Part shown: one piece after another, positions 23,501-35,885 of the stretch | Layout: each line of letters opens with the position of its first letter | Position numbering within the stretch: position 1 is the first letter of the stretch | Source of the DNA: Taenia hydatigena | Lineage: Eukaryota > Platyhelminthes > Cestoda > Cyclophyllidea > Taeniidae | Assembly: GCA_036345935.2 (NCBI GenBank) | Contig: JADWOT020001577.1 | Span: 1,349,795-1,413,794 of the forward strand | Length of the DNA stretch: 64,000 nucleotides | Reading direction: 5' to 3' | Made by a program: the position numbers and the translations under genes | Notes under the pieces: model-generated | The model's input: the letters and a program-made list of their open reading frames with translations, nothing else | Databases searched by the model: none | What the model was told of the DNA's origin: nothing

Positions 23501-24950
23501 GAGGAAACGCTAAAGTTTCTTCTTCTCCAAAGCTACGCACTGACAGGACCTGAATTTTGTGGCATTTTTATTTTGTTTACGATTTCAAACGCGCTTGCTT
23601 TATAGTAATCCTTAGCAAATAAATGTGTGCACGTTTTGCACTGCTCGTATTTATGCTTATTTGGCCAAATTATGGCTAATGATAATTTGAATGCAAGCGA
23701 GAGGATGTAGTAGGAAATTTTATGCGATCATAGTTGCTCCTGTTCTAGCTCAGACTAGGATCACTTAGGGATTGCCAAAATCATGTTAATCATGGATGCT
23801 GCTACTTTTAGGGTCTGGTGACGGTAAAGTTTGGAATCACAGGGAATAATTTGAATATTGCCATTACCAATTTCTCGACATTTGGGCACTTCAGCTTCTA
23901 TTTTACAATGCAGTTAAAACCTTAATTTTATCTTTAGATTGCGTCAAATCAGTGATGACACTTTAATGCTAAAAACTTAGCATCCAAGCATCACCTATTC
24001 ACCAAATTGCGATAAGCCGATCCACCAGCAGATATTTCCCAACTTAGCTCTCCTCTCTGCAGTGCTCGCATCAAATTACCGAATTAGATTGAATACTTTA
24101 TTCACCACCAACTCGGTGTATGCGTAACGTCTTTAATCAGGTAATGGCGAAAGAGAATATTGCCTTGAATATATTTTGCTTTAAGTGGACAGATTTTGCT
24201 GCCATCTCTTACACGATTACCGCCAGGTCTTTTGTGCTTTCACAGGAGAAATAAACGCATCATCCGGTCCATGCATTTCGCATTGCTAATTTCTCCCCTG
24301 TATCATGCGTGAGCCAACTCAAATCCAGGTGTGAGACAACGGTGTGAGATAGGTCGAAAATGGGAACACCACAGATGCGCATGGATACGCTAACAGTTTC
24401 TCAGGTCGAACTAGGCTTTGAACATGCCGTCTCTCGTAGTAACCGTGGTAAATATTTTTCGATCTATTCTAATTACTACATTTTGCAATCCAGTGTTAAA
24501 TTTCATGAAAGCTGAGCCCCTCAAATATCACGGGACAAGCCTAGACAGGGTGAGATGCAATTATTATTAGGTAGCGCAGCAAACTACTCTAGCTGAGATG
24601 AGGTCTCTTTGCGAATGCATATAGTCGCAACGAAGTTTAAATTTTATCATGCCACGCGAGTGAGTGAAAGCGTGTAATTTATTTAGCACAAATAGGAGAT
24701 GCCGTGAATAGGGTCAGGCAGTGACTGAGTTCGGATGGACAACGGCCGAATGTCCCGAATTCGAACGATGGCGTGAGTCATCACTTGTCAATTCCCCTAT
24801 GCGCCATAGTATATCGCTCCAAATAAAATTACAGTGGCATTATATTGCGATTCTCTGTTAAAAGCGCATCACCTTGCTCCTTGCTGCAGCGAATTGATTG
24901 ATCAATATTGCTTTTACAGAGTTGAACCACCAATTCGATTCATAGGCAGT
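23501..24950 (-). repeat. inverted Snail 3' flank and partial 3.6-kb unit
   Basis: The reverse complement matches 10.12 kb down to about 4.0/8.6 kb. It runs parallel to 48.36-49.20 kb but retains a stretch of about 540 bp (24.13-24.73 kb) that the 49-kb copy has lost. It includes an E-box at 24,326-24,331. No gene is seen. Confidence 0.6.
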
Positions 24951-26960
24951 CAAACATTCAAAATGTACGTCTGACTACATTTGAAACAGCATTTTCCCCG
25001 TTTCAAAGGTAAATACCATCCAAGCCACTTCAAATCCCAATAAGTGTGGATGCTGCGTCTTGGCGTTTGAAATCATTTTCGACATCTCTGGTCTTTTGTT
25101 GAGTAAGGTGCTATCGTAATGACGCAATATATGGGCACATCATCGTGATGATCGCTTCACGAAGCCGTTCCAAATGAAACCTCGCCATACCTTTGCACTG
25201 ACTTTTGTTAGGCTCAATTCGGCACACTCGCATGTGGCCAATTCTGTTGCTTTAAAGTATGCACATAATTTAAGTCAAATAGCTACTCACCAATCCAGGT
25301 GAAACACTTTTCCAGCGAGGAAGCTGTTGTTCTCGGTGGTTACATCCGCTTAAATTAAAAATGTATTACCGCTGATTAGCTATAACCACATTGTTTAAGA
25401 ATCAACTTTATGCCAGCATTAAAAGAATTAAGGTGGGCCCAATTCGCACTGGTCATCGTAGATTAAAATTGAGCCCAAGTTTACTAAGTTGTGTCTTGTT
25501 ATCTATTTTAACCACTAACAACCATTGCCATCGCACTGCTTCTCGTTAAAAAAACAGTCTGATTTTCAATGTCTCAGTCTGATTCCTTACTTTGTGCACC
25601 CAGATTGTTCAATTCGCAATGCAGCTCCTAAAAGCCGCAATTCTTACTAGCAAATTTAAGCTCCATTAGTAATGTTTCCTTTGCCATGCTAAAACCATTA
25701 ACTTCAAACAATCGAACTGATTCTTTGCGGGTAGAAAAGGCTACGCAGACCAAACCACCCGCTTATGTGTGTCTGTTTCATTTTTATTGGAGTCAAATCA
25801 TGATTGTGCTCGCGGTGGTACTTTCTACCACCCCTATCAACTGGCGTGTCATCAGCACAGGGACACGAGGGTCTCAGAATGATGTCCTTGTGACTTCATA
25901 GGATAATATACTAAATAGCATGGAAGTGCTGACCAGTGGTGTCTTGCACTATGGCTCAGATTCAGGAAGATTGGCCGCTGTCTCCCCAAAACTGACCTAT
26001 GCCTGACGCTATTCACGGCATCTTTAATTCGTGCAGAACAAATTCCACGTATTTGCTCTCTTCCACGCTACGATGACACTCATACTTCGTTGTGACTAGA
26101 ATCGCTTATAAAGGGATTCTCGTATAGAGCAGTCGATTTGAAATCCTATCAGTAATAACGCCTCACTCTGCTCAGACTACTCCTGGAACCGTGAAGGCGC
26201 ATGGCCAATAATGGATTCAAAATCAACCATGAACTATGTTAAATGGGTCGGATTACCAAGGTAGCAGTGATAGGTGACATGTATACAACACAGATTGACC
26301 TGCGAAACTGCTAGCGGGATGGTTAACAACTGCAAGCCCCATATTTTCACAATCGTATACCATTGTCTCACGCCTGGATTTTGGTTGATCCGCGTTCGTG
26401 CTAAGAGAGAAATTATCGATGGAAAATGCATAAGCCGGATGCCACTTTTGACTTTCTTGTTACAGCACGAAAGGTATTATCATGACCCTGTATCAGATGC
26501 GTGGGAGGCCTGTTCGTTACGAGCAGCTATGTTCAGAGCATCATTAAATTCTAGCGCCACCTGACTGGAGACGTCACTCACTCAACGGTTTAGTGGTGAA
26601 TAAATTACAAAATCCTATGCAACAATTTAATGCGAGTGTTGCGATGAGTCAAAATGAGTTCTTACATGCAAAGTTGCTCTCCCAAATGTCTGCTAGTAGG
26701 TCAAGTCATCGTGACAGGGCGAGTCGCCACTGTAGAGAGGTCAATTTTGTTAATATTAAGGCATCAAATGAAAGCCTAAAATGAGGTGCCAAACCCAATT
26801 TAAAGTAGTAGCTACTGTCAGCAGCAGACTGTTGAGCCTTAACCAAGAAAAGAGTTGGACCCACCACTCGCTCAATGCAGACTGTACATATTTCGGGGAT
26901 GAATTACAGCGAATTAAGAAGTTACTTACAAATGATTCGCTGTGATCCCATACTTTACAG
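24951..26960. repeat. mosaic repeat M2
   Basis: This is the paralogue of M1. From 24,951 to about 25,868 it is the inverted 3.6-kb unit, and from about 25,869 it is the unit in direct orientation (compare about 4,160-4,400). A decayed KFVxEN module lies near 25,590-25,700 (minus; KFASKNCGF, then a stop, then ELHC). No intact gene is seen. Confidence 0.6.
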
Positions 26961-27359
26961 TCCCCATACCATAAACGTGATGAATTTTAGACAACCACTA
27001 ACTTGTTATTGCATGTGAAGCAGCAGTCATGATTTTCAAGCTTGCATTATTCCATTTGAGTCTTGGCAACCCCTAATGGATCTGACCGTCAGATGGAAGG
27101 GGAGCAACAATGATTGAGTCGAATCCCCTAGCTTATCAGCCAGTTTACACCATCGCATACTCTGTGGCCACTTAAATAATTGTGTTCCTTTATATGATTA
27201 CAGAAGTGAAAAGCCAATTTGTGCGAAACCTGTATGAATTTATTTGCTAGGACTAGCTATAAAGTAGCCGCAGTTAAGAGAGCAACATAAAATGTGGTAC
27301 GAAACGATGAAGTCCACTGTTGCGTAAATTTGAAGAGGATGGGGCTCTAGCATTTCTTC
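26961..27359 (-). other. 3' untranslated and flanking region of the intact Snail gene
   Basis: This is the region downstream of the stop codon on the minus strand. The only feature seen is the poly(A) signal listed separately. Confidence 0.5.
27239..27244 (-). terminator. poly(A) signal AATAAA of the intact Snail gene
   Basis: AATAAA on the minus strand lies about 115 bases after the TGA, in the context GCAAATAAATTC. Equivalent AATAAA sequences stand in the 3' flanks of the other copies (near 10.0, 15.9, 23.6 and 48.5 kb). Confidence 0.7.
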
Positions 27360-28615
27360 TCAAGTGATTGAGTTAGTGGCACCGAAGTCGTAAGTTGCGT
27401 TGACTGCGGAGGTAGTGCGGACATCATTTATAACGGCAGTTGTAGCAAGAGGGGCAAATGGACACTTTGCAAGGTGTCGGGTGAGGAAACTGTGGCGGAT
27501 GAACGAGGGAGTACAGTGAGGACAGCGCCAGCGCTTCACATCCATGTGTATCTGCGTATGCACTCGCAAATTCGAGCGATCAGCGAAGGCGTGTTGGCAG
27601 GTGGGACAGACGAAGGGCTTTTCACCCGTATGCGTGCGCTCGTGGCCCTGAAGAAGCCACTTGCGCGAGAACGCCTTACCACAGAAACGGCATTTCCATG
27701 GAAGTGAGTGAACTTGCCTATGTGTTCGCAGAGAGGCAGCGCTTTTGTATGTCTTTCCACACTCCTCACATTTCCATTTCGGTTGCTTATCTCCATTCGC
27801 CTTCTCATCATTCACCTCATTGGAGATTGTGGCAAAGGCGATGCTGTTGTTCTTCTTGTCGCTGTCATTCGCCGCATCAATAAGAGTGCTTTTAGGAACT
27901 TCGCTATGTGGCAAATCCGGAGTATTAGCGGTGGAGTTAGCGGCATTTGCAATTGCGAAGCTGCTAGCCTTGTTAAAAAGAACTAAGGAGCAAAGAGAAG
28001 CATACAGAGAAAGACAGTCGAAGGTCTGCAGACCAATTTTGCTAAGCAGTAGTTGAGGAGAGTAGCAAGGAAAGTTGGGTGCCATCAAAGTGCCAAGACA
28101 CGCTGGTGGCACGAAGGGCTGTGGAACTGCCCCCATTTGACTAATTGAAGGAAGAGTCGGTGAGGATGCAAGTTGAGAGAAAGGATGAGTAGGAAACTCT
28201 TTTGAGTGATTCTGCCTATTAGACGTGCATTCACGTTGTGATAATGCCGATGCACCCGAGTCATCTATCGAAGAAGTGGGAGAAAGGCTAGTAGAGTTCA
28301 TTGCTGCCGTCGTTGACGGTGATGAGAGTGTCAAATTGAAGTCAAAGGAGTTGGAGTGTCTTTGTCCACAACTGCAAATATCTCTGTCCTTGGCATTAAA
28401 GCATGATGACTTTAGAGACGCTTGAGCAGGAGGCGATGGCTGCAGAATGCTCGCCACGGAAAAGTCTAAAGGAGGTGGGAATGGTTTTGGTGTAGCTGCA
28501 AGAAAACATTTAACTATTGATTATACGTAGGCCTGAACAAGTCTGCATCTGATTGACATGAACGAATAGTAAATGCTGATGAACGCAAGTAGAAATGCAT
28601 CTTACCGTGTTTCAT
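27360..28615 (-). CDS. sna-like: Snail-family zinc-finger transcription factor (two exons)
   Basis: Exon 1 is 28,615-28,606 (ATG AAA CAC G), the intron is 28,605-28,496 (GTAAGATG...CTTGCAG, phase 1), and exon 2 is 28,495-27,360. The product is 381 residues starting [13 protein letters not shown] Ser/Pro/Asn-rich, probably disordered N-terminal part is followed by four fingers with ligands C246/C249/H262/H266, C272/C275/H288/H292, C300/C303/H316/H320 and C328/C331/H344/C348. Fingers 2-4 carry Snail hallmarks: [30 protein letters not shown] and a C2HC last finger. Snail proteins are nuclear repressors that bind CAGGTG-type E-boxes. No SNAG peptide (MPRSF...) is present, so the corepressor contact must differ or be absent. 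PDLPHS (about 196-201) only vaguely recalls a CtBP motif. A longer-looking open frame starting at GTG 28,457 is not the true start. This is the only copy with every zinc ligand and an open frame. Confidence 0.93.
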
Positions 28616-28659
28616 GATCGTAAAGATGGCAAATGACGAGCAGTAAGGCATCATCTGAC

Positions 28660-28688
28660 TTTTATATTGCACTCTCGATTCTCATTGG
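28660..28688 (-). promoter_or_regulatory. core promoter of the Snail gene: TATA and CCAAT
   Basis: On the minus strand TATAAAA (28,666-28,660) lies 45 bp before the ATG, and a CCAAT box (28,688-28,684) lies about 18 bp further upstream. The arrangement is kept in pseudogenes 2 and 3, which have a second CCAAT box. The 5' untranslated region must be very short, roughly 15-20 bases if initiation is 25-30 bp past the TATA box. Confidence 0.75.
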
Positions 28689-30490
28689 TCAAAATTAATT
28701 AATCAGACCTTAAAATGCGCGATTAATGTATAGGCTTGAGAAAAAACTTTAAACAAGGGAGCCTTTTCCATTCCCTCATGGTGTTGTTTAATTCTGCTGA
28801 CCATTCAACTGACGCTTTTCTTCAGACATTTTGAGTGGACCCACCCCTCTCGGAACCATCATTTTACCTCTTTTTATATATTAAAGCATTATATGAAGAT
28901 ACCTTGCTTGATTTGTTGATTTGCCTCTTTTGACCTCAGCAAGCATAAGCTACCGTCGAATGCTTGCTTCCAAAGTGTGATGAGTTGCACATTTTTACTT
29001 ATGTTAGTGAGAGTAAAGTAGAGCAATGGCGTCATTTTGATGCCAATCTCAACAAAGAGGAATCAAATGTAGAGAACTTGTTATCTTCTGTGGGTCCGTA
29101 CCACCCCTGCACGAGAAGTGCCGCATGATTTGCAGTCAGGAGTAGACTACAAAACAGCACCTCTCATATTTGCCTGAGCTATTAAATCTTTCGCTAGCCA
29201 ACATGACGCCTTGATAGGAATATCATCATTGATTCTAACTCTGGCAGGAATTCATCCATCAGGAAAGACAATCTCTTTTGATGGTAATGAAGGTAGTGAA
29301 GTACACGAAGGCGACGAAACCAGAGACCGTGACAATGGGAAAGATGGAAAAGTGAGTAGAGGAGAAGGCAGACGATCAAGGGCATGGAGAGGATTTTGAT
29401 GCTGAAGTGACTGATCTGATCAAAAGAGTTTCTGGACTGATGCATATTGCAGCACCGAGTTTCCACCTATCCTGGCGTCGCCATATTCTCTGCCACATCC
29501 ATCACTTGAGTCGAATTCGATTTGTCGGAGGGTAGAAACTGTGAACCAACTGCTGTGCAAGTGTAACTTCAGCCTACTGATCTTATCTACTCTCATTTGC
29601 ATCCCCACGGCTGATCGCCTACGTTGAAGTCTGATGTACGTCTATAAATGCATGAAGTTATTTGTCAACATATGATTGTCTCCTCTTCCATGCTTTCTCA
29701 TCGCTATTCAAATATATAAAGCAATGCTGGCAAGATCAGTGCCCGACTTGACAGATGAGCGGATCAAGTAGTAGTAGTAGTAGTAGCAGTCATTAAGCCC
29801 GAAACGACGCTTCTATTTTACAGGTACCATGCAAAATTCAACCACTCAGATACCAAAAATGCTGCGAGTTGGAACCGGCACTAACAGTCTGTCTACTTCA
29901 ACGGACCTTGCCTAAAGCAGGAGATGTGGTGGTAAAACTTCACACCATGCCACGCTTAGCCAGCGCAGAATTTTAACTGAGAAAGTCCATAAAGATAACC
30001 ACATATCAGCATAGTGATCCCACTCCACCGCTTGCAGTCCTTCCATAAAACGAATAATCAGTGCATCCGAAACCATTTAAAAACGGCACAGGACAAAGGT
30101 CGCTTTTGCAGAAATCGTGAGCAGATCTACTAATTGCTATATGGAACCCTAAAACTAGGTATATTCAACCACTGTAATCACCTCTAACGCTGCTAGCTTT
30201 ATGCTGATGCTTCCAAAAATTAGTAAAATCCCAACATTTTTAACTTAAAATAGCACTTTAGTGCTGCCATTTTTCCCCATCTTTCATGCCCTCTCCATTC
30301 TTAATGCCATGCTTGTCTTGGTAAGGTGTCGTGAGCGCATCCACAGAATCTGAAATGAGGGTGGCGCCTGGCCCGTAATGTGTTGGGTTAGGAAGGTGGT
30401 GAAGCATCTTACTACTCATGGATGCATGAGTAACTACTCAAGCAGACGAGTAGAGCTTCCGGTTACATGCTTCCCCACTCCCCAAAATAA
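28689..30490 (-). repeat. upstream flank of the intact Snail gene
   Basis: This flank is paralogous to 11.43-12.44 kb and 17.29-18.76 kb. No intact gene is seen. A decayed relative of the candidate exon at 11,884-12,120 lies at about 29,950-30,130 (minus), with one stop in frame. Confidence 0.6.
29767..29786 (+). repeat. (AGT)6 microsatellite
   Basis: Six perfect AGT repeats plus AG lie in the upstream flank of the Snail gene. The aligned position near 11.78 kb has no such run, so it expanded in this copy. Confidence 0.8.
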
Positions 30491-31261
30491 GCAAAATAAG
30501 CATGTGTTTGTGATGTAATCAGAAAGAAAACAGGTCTTATCACATCAGCATATCACCATGGCAATTTGGTACTTCAGCGTCTGTGAAGGAATGCGATAAG
30601 TCGCCATGGGTTGTGAGGCGTGGTCGTGTGTCCATGTGAGGGGAGAACACCCTCTCTTTTGGCCATCCTTTCATCACCACTCTACCAACCGTATTGTAAC
30701 TGGCTATTTCATTTTGCGTTTGTAGGATGCTGACATGGCTGGGCTGATGTCTACAGTGGAGTCTATTTGTGCGTTCTGATGGTGTTAAGTTCATCGGATT
30801 CAGTGCGAGTACTATCCTCTCGAAATTATAATTTGTCAAATAAAAAGCTATAAATGCGGTAGCTCAATCCTCATTTCGTGATCCTGCTTCGTTGTTTTTG
30901 CTAATAATCCTTCGACGATGCACTGCCAACCATTTTGTTCTTGCCTTTTGATCCTCAATTTCTAGCCTGTTGCTCATGTGGCTACCACCCCAGTCTGCGG
31001 AAAGGCCTGGTAGTAATTGGCCTTTAATCAGTCTCGAGTCATTCGGGGAGCATGCATTATCCAGCAAGGCTTAAGGCTTTAGCAAAGGATAAAAGGAAAT
31101 TTTCAAAACTGCTATTCAAGCAATCCTTTAATTGTCACTGTCGCCTGTGTTTTTCACAAGGCGAAGTCGGTAGCTATGTACAATTTGCAGTTTACTCTGT
31201 GCAATACTATTTTTTTGCTTAAAATCTTTTTAATTTATCAAAGCGCAACCGTCAGACAGAC

Positions 31262-31513
31262 TTGTGCATGGATAAAACTACGTTGTTAACCAGATACAAA
31301 GCAAGCGAAAATACCATTTATAGTTTTCCAGTGCATTTAAAGCTCAGCAAGAAGCAACGCAGAGAAGGTGCTGCTGAGTGGAGGAAAAGTTTGAGCGATT
31401 TTTGGAGTGACAAGTTACCTTCCCCTGATTATGTGTGTCAAATGCACAGGAGTGCGATTCAGTCCATGATGACTCCTCCTGATTCGAGCTCCATCGGAAA
31501 GGGTGCCAGCTAA
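31262..31513 (+). other. candidate terminal exon with close poly(A) signal
   Basis: An open stretch ends at TAA 31,511-31,513 and reads MDKTTLLTRYKASENTIYSF, then SKKQRREGAAEWRKSLSDFW, then SDKLPSPDYVCQMH. An AATAAA follows at 31,527-31,532. The frame is open upstream of the ATG to about 31,222, where AG dinucleotides (GTCAG, CAGACAG) could be acceptors. Composition and the poly(A) signal make a real last exon plausible. I do not recognise the protein. The 3' untranslated region would be unusually short. Confidence 0.3.
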
Positions 31514-31578
31514 GCCCTGATCATGGAATAAAATCGTCTTTGTTTCCCTAGTCGAGCTTTATTTATTTACTTTTGTAG

Positions 31579-31750
31579 CGTCGGTCACTTCTCCTTCGAT
31601 GCTCTGCATGGGGACTTGAGAATATGTAAAATCGACCAACAGTGCTATTTGGGGAGTAAATGGATTAAATTGCTTGACTCATATGGTGTTTTGTTTGGCG
31701 GGTTGCCCGATCTTGGAGAAGATTGTTGGTCCCAGATTTGGGTGGCATGA
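31579..31750 (+). other. candidate exon after a strong acceptor
   Basis: ATTTACTTTTGTAG ends at 31,578 and is followed by an open stretch in phase 2 to TGA 31,748-31,750. It contains VGHFSFDALHGDLRICKIDQ and, further on, WIKLLDSYGVLFGGLPDLGE. The pyrimidine-rich acceptor and the protein-like content support an exon. It could belong to the same transcript as 31,262-31,513 through a short intron, but I could not find a convincing donor. Confidence 0.25.
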
Positions 31751-34700
31751 TGCACAAGAAGAAGCGAGTGATGAAACAGTTCATGAGCACCAGAATGGGC
31801 CATTTTCCGTGCGACGGCAGACGGGACTTTGCATTCCCTTTTCATTTCGCTATTCACTGATGCGCAATCCTCTTGATAGTGAAAAGAGAGTGGCATTATT
31901 TTTTGTTTGTCGATAAGCTACACCATCAACTGTGTCACCACCTTCGCATTGTTTAACCGCTACTCCAGTGCACACAATGGAATATGTTTTCTCAATAACG
32001 TAGCACAGATGTTTTACATTGTATTGCAACAACTTTAGACTGACAGCAAAACAAACTATTGACCCCCTGTTCTGCTGTTGCATCCATCAATCGGCAACAG
32101 TGAGAAAAGGAGTCCTTTTGAAAGCTTTAAAGAGTGCATGGTTGCTTATCTCTAAATAAATGGCGCATCATAACAAATTTATGCCACCTACAACCATTTT
32201 AAGCTCTTCTTACCCTCTTCATGCATTAAGTGTGAATTGCCAGAAGTGACTTTAAGCCTGCCTTTTAATAACCTACTACAGATATCAGCTCGATACCACG
32301 GCCAATCGGCAAACCAGTTTTCTCGTGCACCACACCGAAATCCGTTTAAAGATCTCAAGCTCCTCTAACAAACTTGCCTTCTTAATCACTTTCTTTAGAA
32401 TGGATACACTGCAGCATGGTTTTTCTATATAGATTACCACCTTTTAAGTCGGTCCCATCTCTCATACAAATGCTGAACGGTTGCCTACCTAATAAGCTTT
32501 TATTTAGTTCTAGTTTCAGCCTTATGCATCAGTTTGAATCGCAACAAGCTAGTCTTTGTCATCCTAGTAGGGGTTCGTTTTCTGCAGTAGGTACAGCAAA
32601 GCCAGTGATTCTAACCCTTTGATTCTGGAAAATCCATCTGGCCTACCACTACGATTTTGATGTCGGATTTGAGGTAAGTTCTCGTGCCTCTTTAGGCCAT
32701 TCGTTTTAGCCCACTTTGTTCGACATATAAATATATTGTAGACCTTGCTGCAAATCGATGCAAGCCACCCTATGGAGGGTAGTCGGAACTAGACATGGTC
32801 GAGTACTTCCACAGGTATACCTTGCCAGTTGCATCACATCCTATAGGTCCCTCTCTTTTGACCAATCCTACATAAGCCACAGTCCATCTAACCAAATGTG
32901 ATGCGTCACATCAGCTCAAGCCTTTTGCATGCACTGATGCCACCCAACCCCATGCCGTAACTTTCCTACAACAACTACAATCTCAGCAACTATATTTTCT
33001 TTGCCGACTACAACAATTAATTTGTTCCGTTATTCCAACAAGCGCTGTGTTTTATGATAAAGCCCTATAAAACTCAAAGTAGACCATTCACATGGCGCGA
33101 TACATGGAGTTTAGCACGAATAAATTCTACTTGACTTGTTAATTATCAAAGTTGTGTTGTGGAAAGGTAATTTATTGCACAGCAGAGGTCTCGGAGATAG
33201 GGTTTGACCTCCATAAGGGCTTAATGCAGATCCATTTGAATCTGGTCGCCTATGAAAAAGAAATGCTGTCAGGTTTGCTATACAATGCCTCCACTAGGTT
33301 CTCAGCTATCGAGTCTCCTAGAATGCGAGTGAATGGAGTCAGCAGACGTAGGTGTGCGTGCGTGCTGAGGCGGAAGAAGGTTACGAAGAAAACCCATTAC
33401 ACTAATGTCACGTGCCAAGCCCTTCAGAGGGCAGAAGAAGGGAGCACTCAGCCTGCATTCGACGTGTTTGGTAACAACTTCGCCCTTGCGGAATGGTCTA
33501 GATACGTGGGCACTACCCTCCACGTGAGCCTGGTTGTTTACCATGTGAGTTTTAAATGATTGCATCTAAACATGCGTGTTCAGAAAGGAAGGAAATAGGA
33601 GTCATTTGTCTAAGGATGGTAAAGAATCAAAGATTGTTAAGAATAGGGTTATAAGTGCCGAACATTTAGGTCTGTTGTGAGGTCTAGGCTTGAAGCCTAT
33701 TTAAGAAGACAACTTGCACATTGCACAAAGGGATCAGCTGGCAATAAGCCCTATGACCGACTCACTTGCTCATCTCGGATTTGTCGATCTTGATCTGGGA
33801 TTAAAAATTAGTTTCATAATATAATGGGCTCTTTGCTCTGGTAAAATCAGCTAGCACAGGCATATAAATTGTATCCAAAGTTGCATCATGATGTGGAACC
33901 AAAATGGGTCTTAATATTCTTCTTACCTTTGCATAAGCTTACAGGTCTCAACAATTACTTTAATGCTCGACAGACAATAATGGTCTTGAAGCTTTTCATC
34001 ACACAGGCAGCAAAGCTGAGCAAGTGCGGCAAATCACCACTATCAATCTTCCATCTTCAGTTAGACAGCCCTAGCACCGACGTCGTCACTTCTCCGTCGC
34101 ATGCAAAACTCCTTTTAAAGCGCATCCCTCTGCACCACTGTTTCGTTTCTGCCTCCTTTCGCAACTGTCTGCATGACTATGTGAATACCTGGTGAGCCAG
34201 TAATAATCAATTGGTGCAATGCGGGCGATAACAGAAGATGGCGATAAGGTCCAAATACGTTATAGGAGCCAAAATTTAGGATAATGTTTTCTACAAAGGA
34301 ATGCGATGCGCGCCTCTTAAACCGCCGAAGTATTACCAATGCATTGGATCTTCCTTTGAATAATTCGGCACTGGAGTGCAGGCATGCGTCAATGTGAGCA
34401 AAGCGCGGGTGTTATTCAGACCACCCTCTTGTTTATTCGGTATTAGGTGTGCCACAACTTGCCCTATTAATAAGCATTTTGTTTTATTAATGTCGATGCT
34501 GTCACCTGCATTGCTGACAGTCAGTTCCTTCAAAGCTTTTAACTTACTACCTAAAATTCTCACCGAATTGGATTACACTTGTGTGTCGTTGCACCCACTC
34601 AGTCAGGTATCTCTGCTTATCGGCTTTATTGGCAGCTCTTCTATGACGCTGTTTAAAATACAACGTTTTTGGAAGAGCATTTCCCTTGCCTTTATGTCAT

Positions 34701-35885
34701 TCTTCCCTTAATGCAAAATTATCTGAACACATATATTTAACATTGGATGCCAGTCAAAGTGTAGTGGAAACGAAACGCACGTATATTAAAGCTCATGATT
34801 TCCAGCAGTATTCTTTCAATTGTCTCCAATTATTGTTGCTGCATTCCTTCAAATGCATAAACACTCGCAAGTCAAAAGTACACAGCATTTAGCATCAGCC
34901 TCTGTTTCTTCGAAGTCGTTCCACGATGTGTTATGGTTGCGCTTAGAGCCCTATTTTGCCACTCATCTTGCGACATGCTGGCCAATTTTTTTTCAACTCT
35001 GTCAATGGCTTCTGCCAGTGCTCTACTGCTGCTCTATGATTCGCTGGCGAAAGTGTAGACCTATCACAAGTCGAGAAGGAGCGTGTGCACACGACTTTGA
35101 AATAAACCTGCACCCGTTTTCGTCTGGCAGATAAAGGTAAGCGAATTTCTTAGGCCCGATTGGTCAATACGTATGCGGCTTCCGTATCTTGCAACTTCGT
35201 CTCCATTTCTCACCGCGAACACTTTTAAAGTCACTATGACCTAGGGATTATTTGCATTCAGACTCATCAGTACTGCCGCTTGGAAGATAAATGGTGCGCT
35301 TAATGATATCGGAAGGCAGATTTGCATTTGGATTTACTAGATACAGCTTGCTATTTATTTTATTCTAGGTAAAATGATACCTGCGCTTTCTTTCGTTTAA
35401 TGTTTCTTCGTTAGGGACAAACGCGAAATTTGTAATTCCTTATTGATATTGCAGTGGTGAATTGGACAATTTGGTAATGCGGGCTAAAATCGGGGCACCA
35501 TAGGCCACAGGAAAATGCAGTCCATCATTCTCAGCCGAGCAGCACCATATTCCTTTATCTGCTTTACCATCCTTCCAGCCCTCAGGGACCTTTCGGCAAT
35601 GGCGTAGACCGTGTGTTACTAATCAGGACGTCAAAATTTCCATCTGCAGCGACGAATTCATTGTTACACTGTGCTGCTCGCCTCTATCCTGACTACTGAC
35701 TTCTGCCTCCCCTCACCCGTCTTCGAGAAAAAATTATGCTTTTGGGCAGCCAGATGAGAGGCGCTATCCTTCTCACTCGCTAGCAAACAGTCCCATCTTA
35801 AGTGTCACTTTATTCGAGAGTTATTTTCTATTGTTATTTTTTGTATTAAAACCATGATTAGTGTCTTTTGTCCTCCTTGTCTAGA

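Noticed and set aside
27360..28457. Snail protein starting at 28,457
   Set aside because: The first codon is GTG. The frame stays open upstream to a CAG acceptor, and a tiny ATG exon with a matching phase-1 donor lies 110 bp beyond it.
29767..29786. AGT run as a CRISPR-like or satellite array
   Set aside because: It is a simple trinucleotide microsatellite with no spacers or longer period.
33152..33559. 135-codon plus-strand frame as a gene
   Set aside because: It starts at TTG, has no recognised motif or paralogue, and a frame of this length is expected by chance in 64 kb of six-frame sequence.
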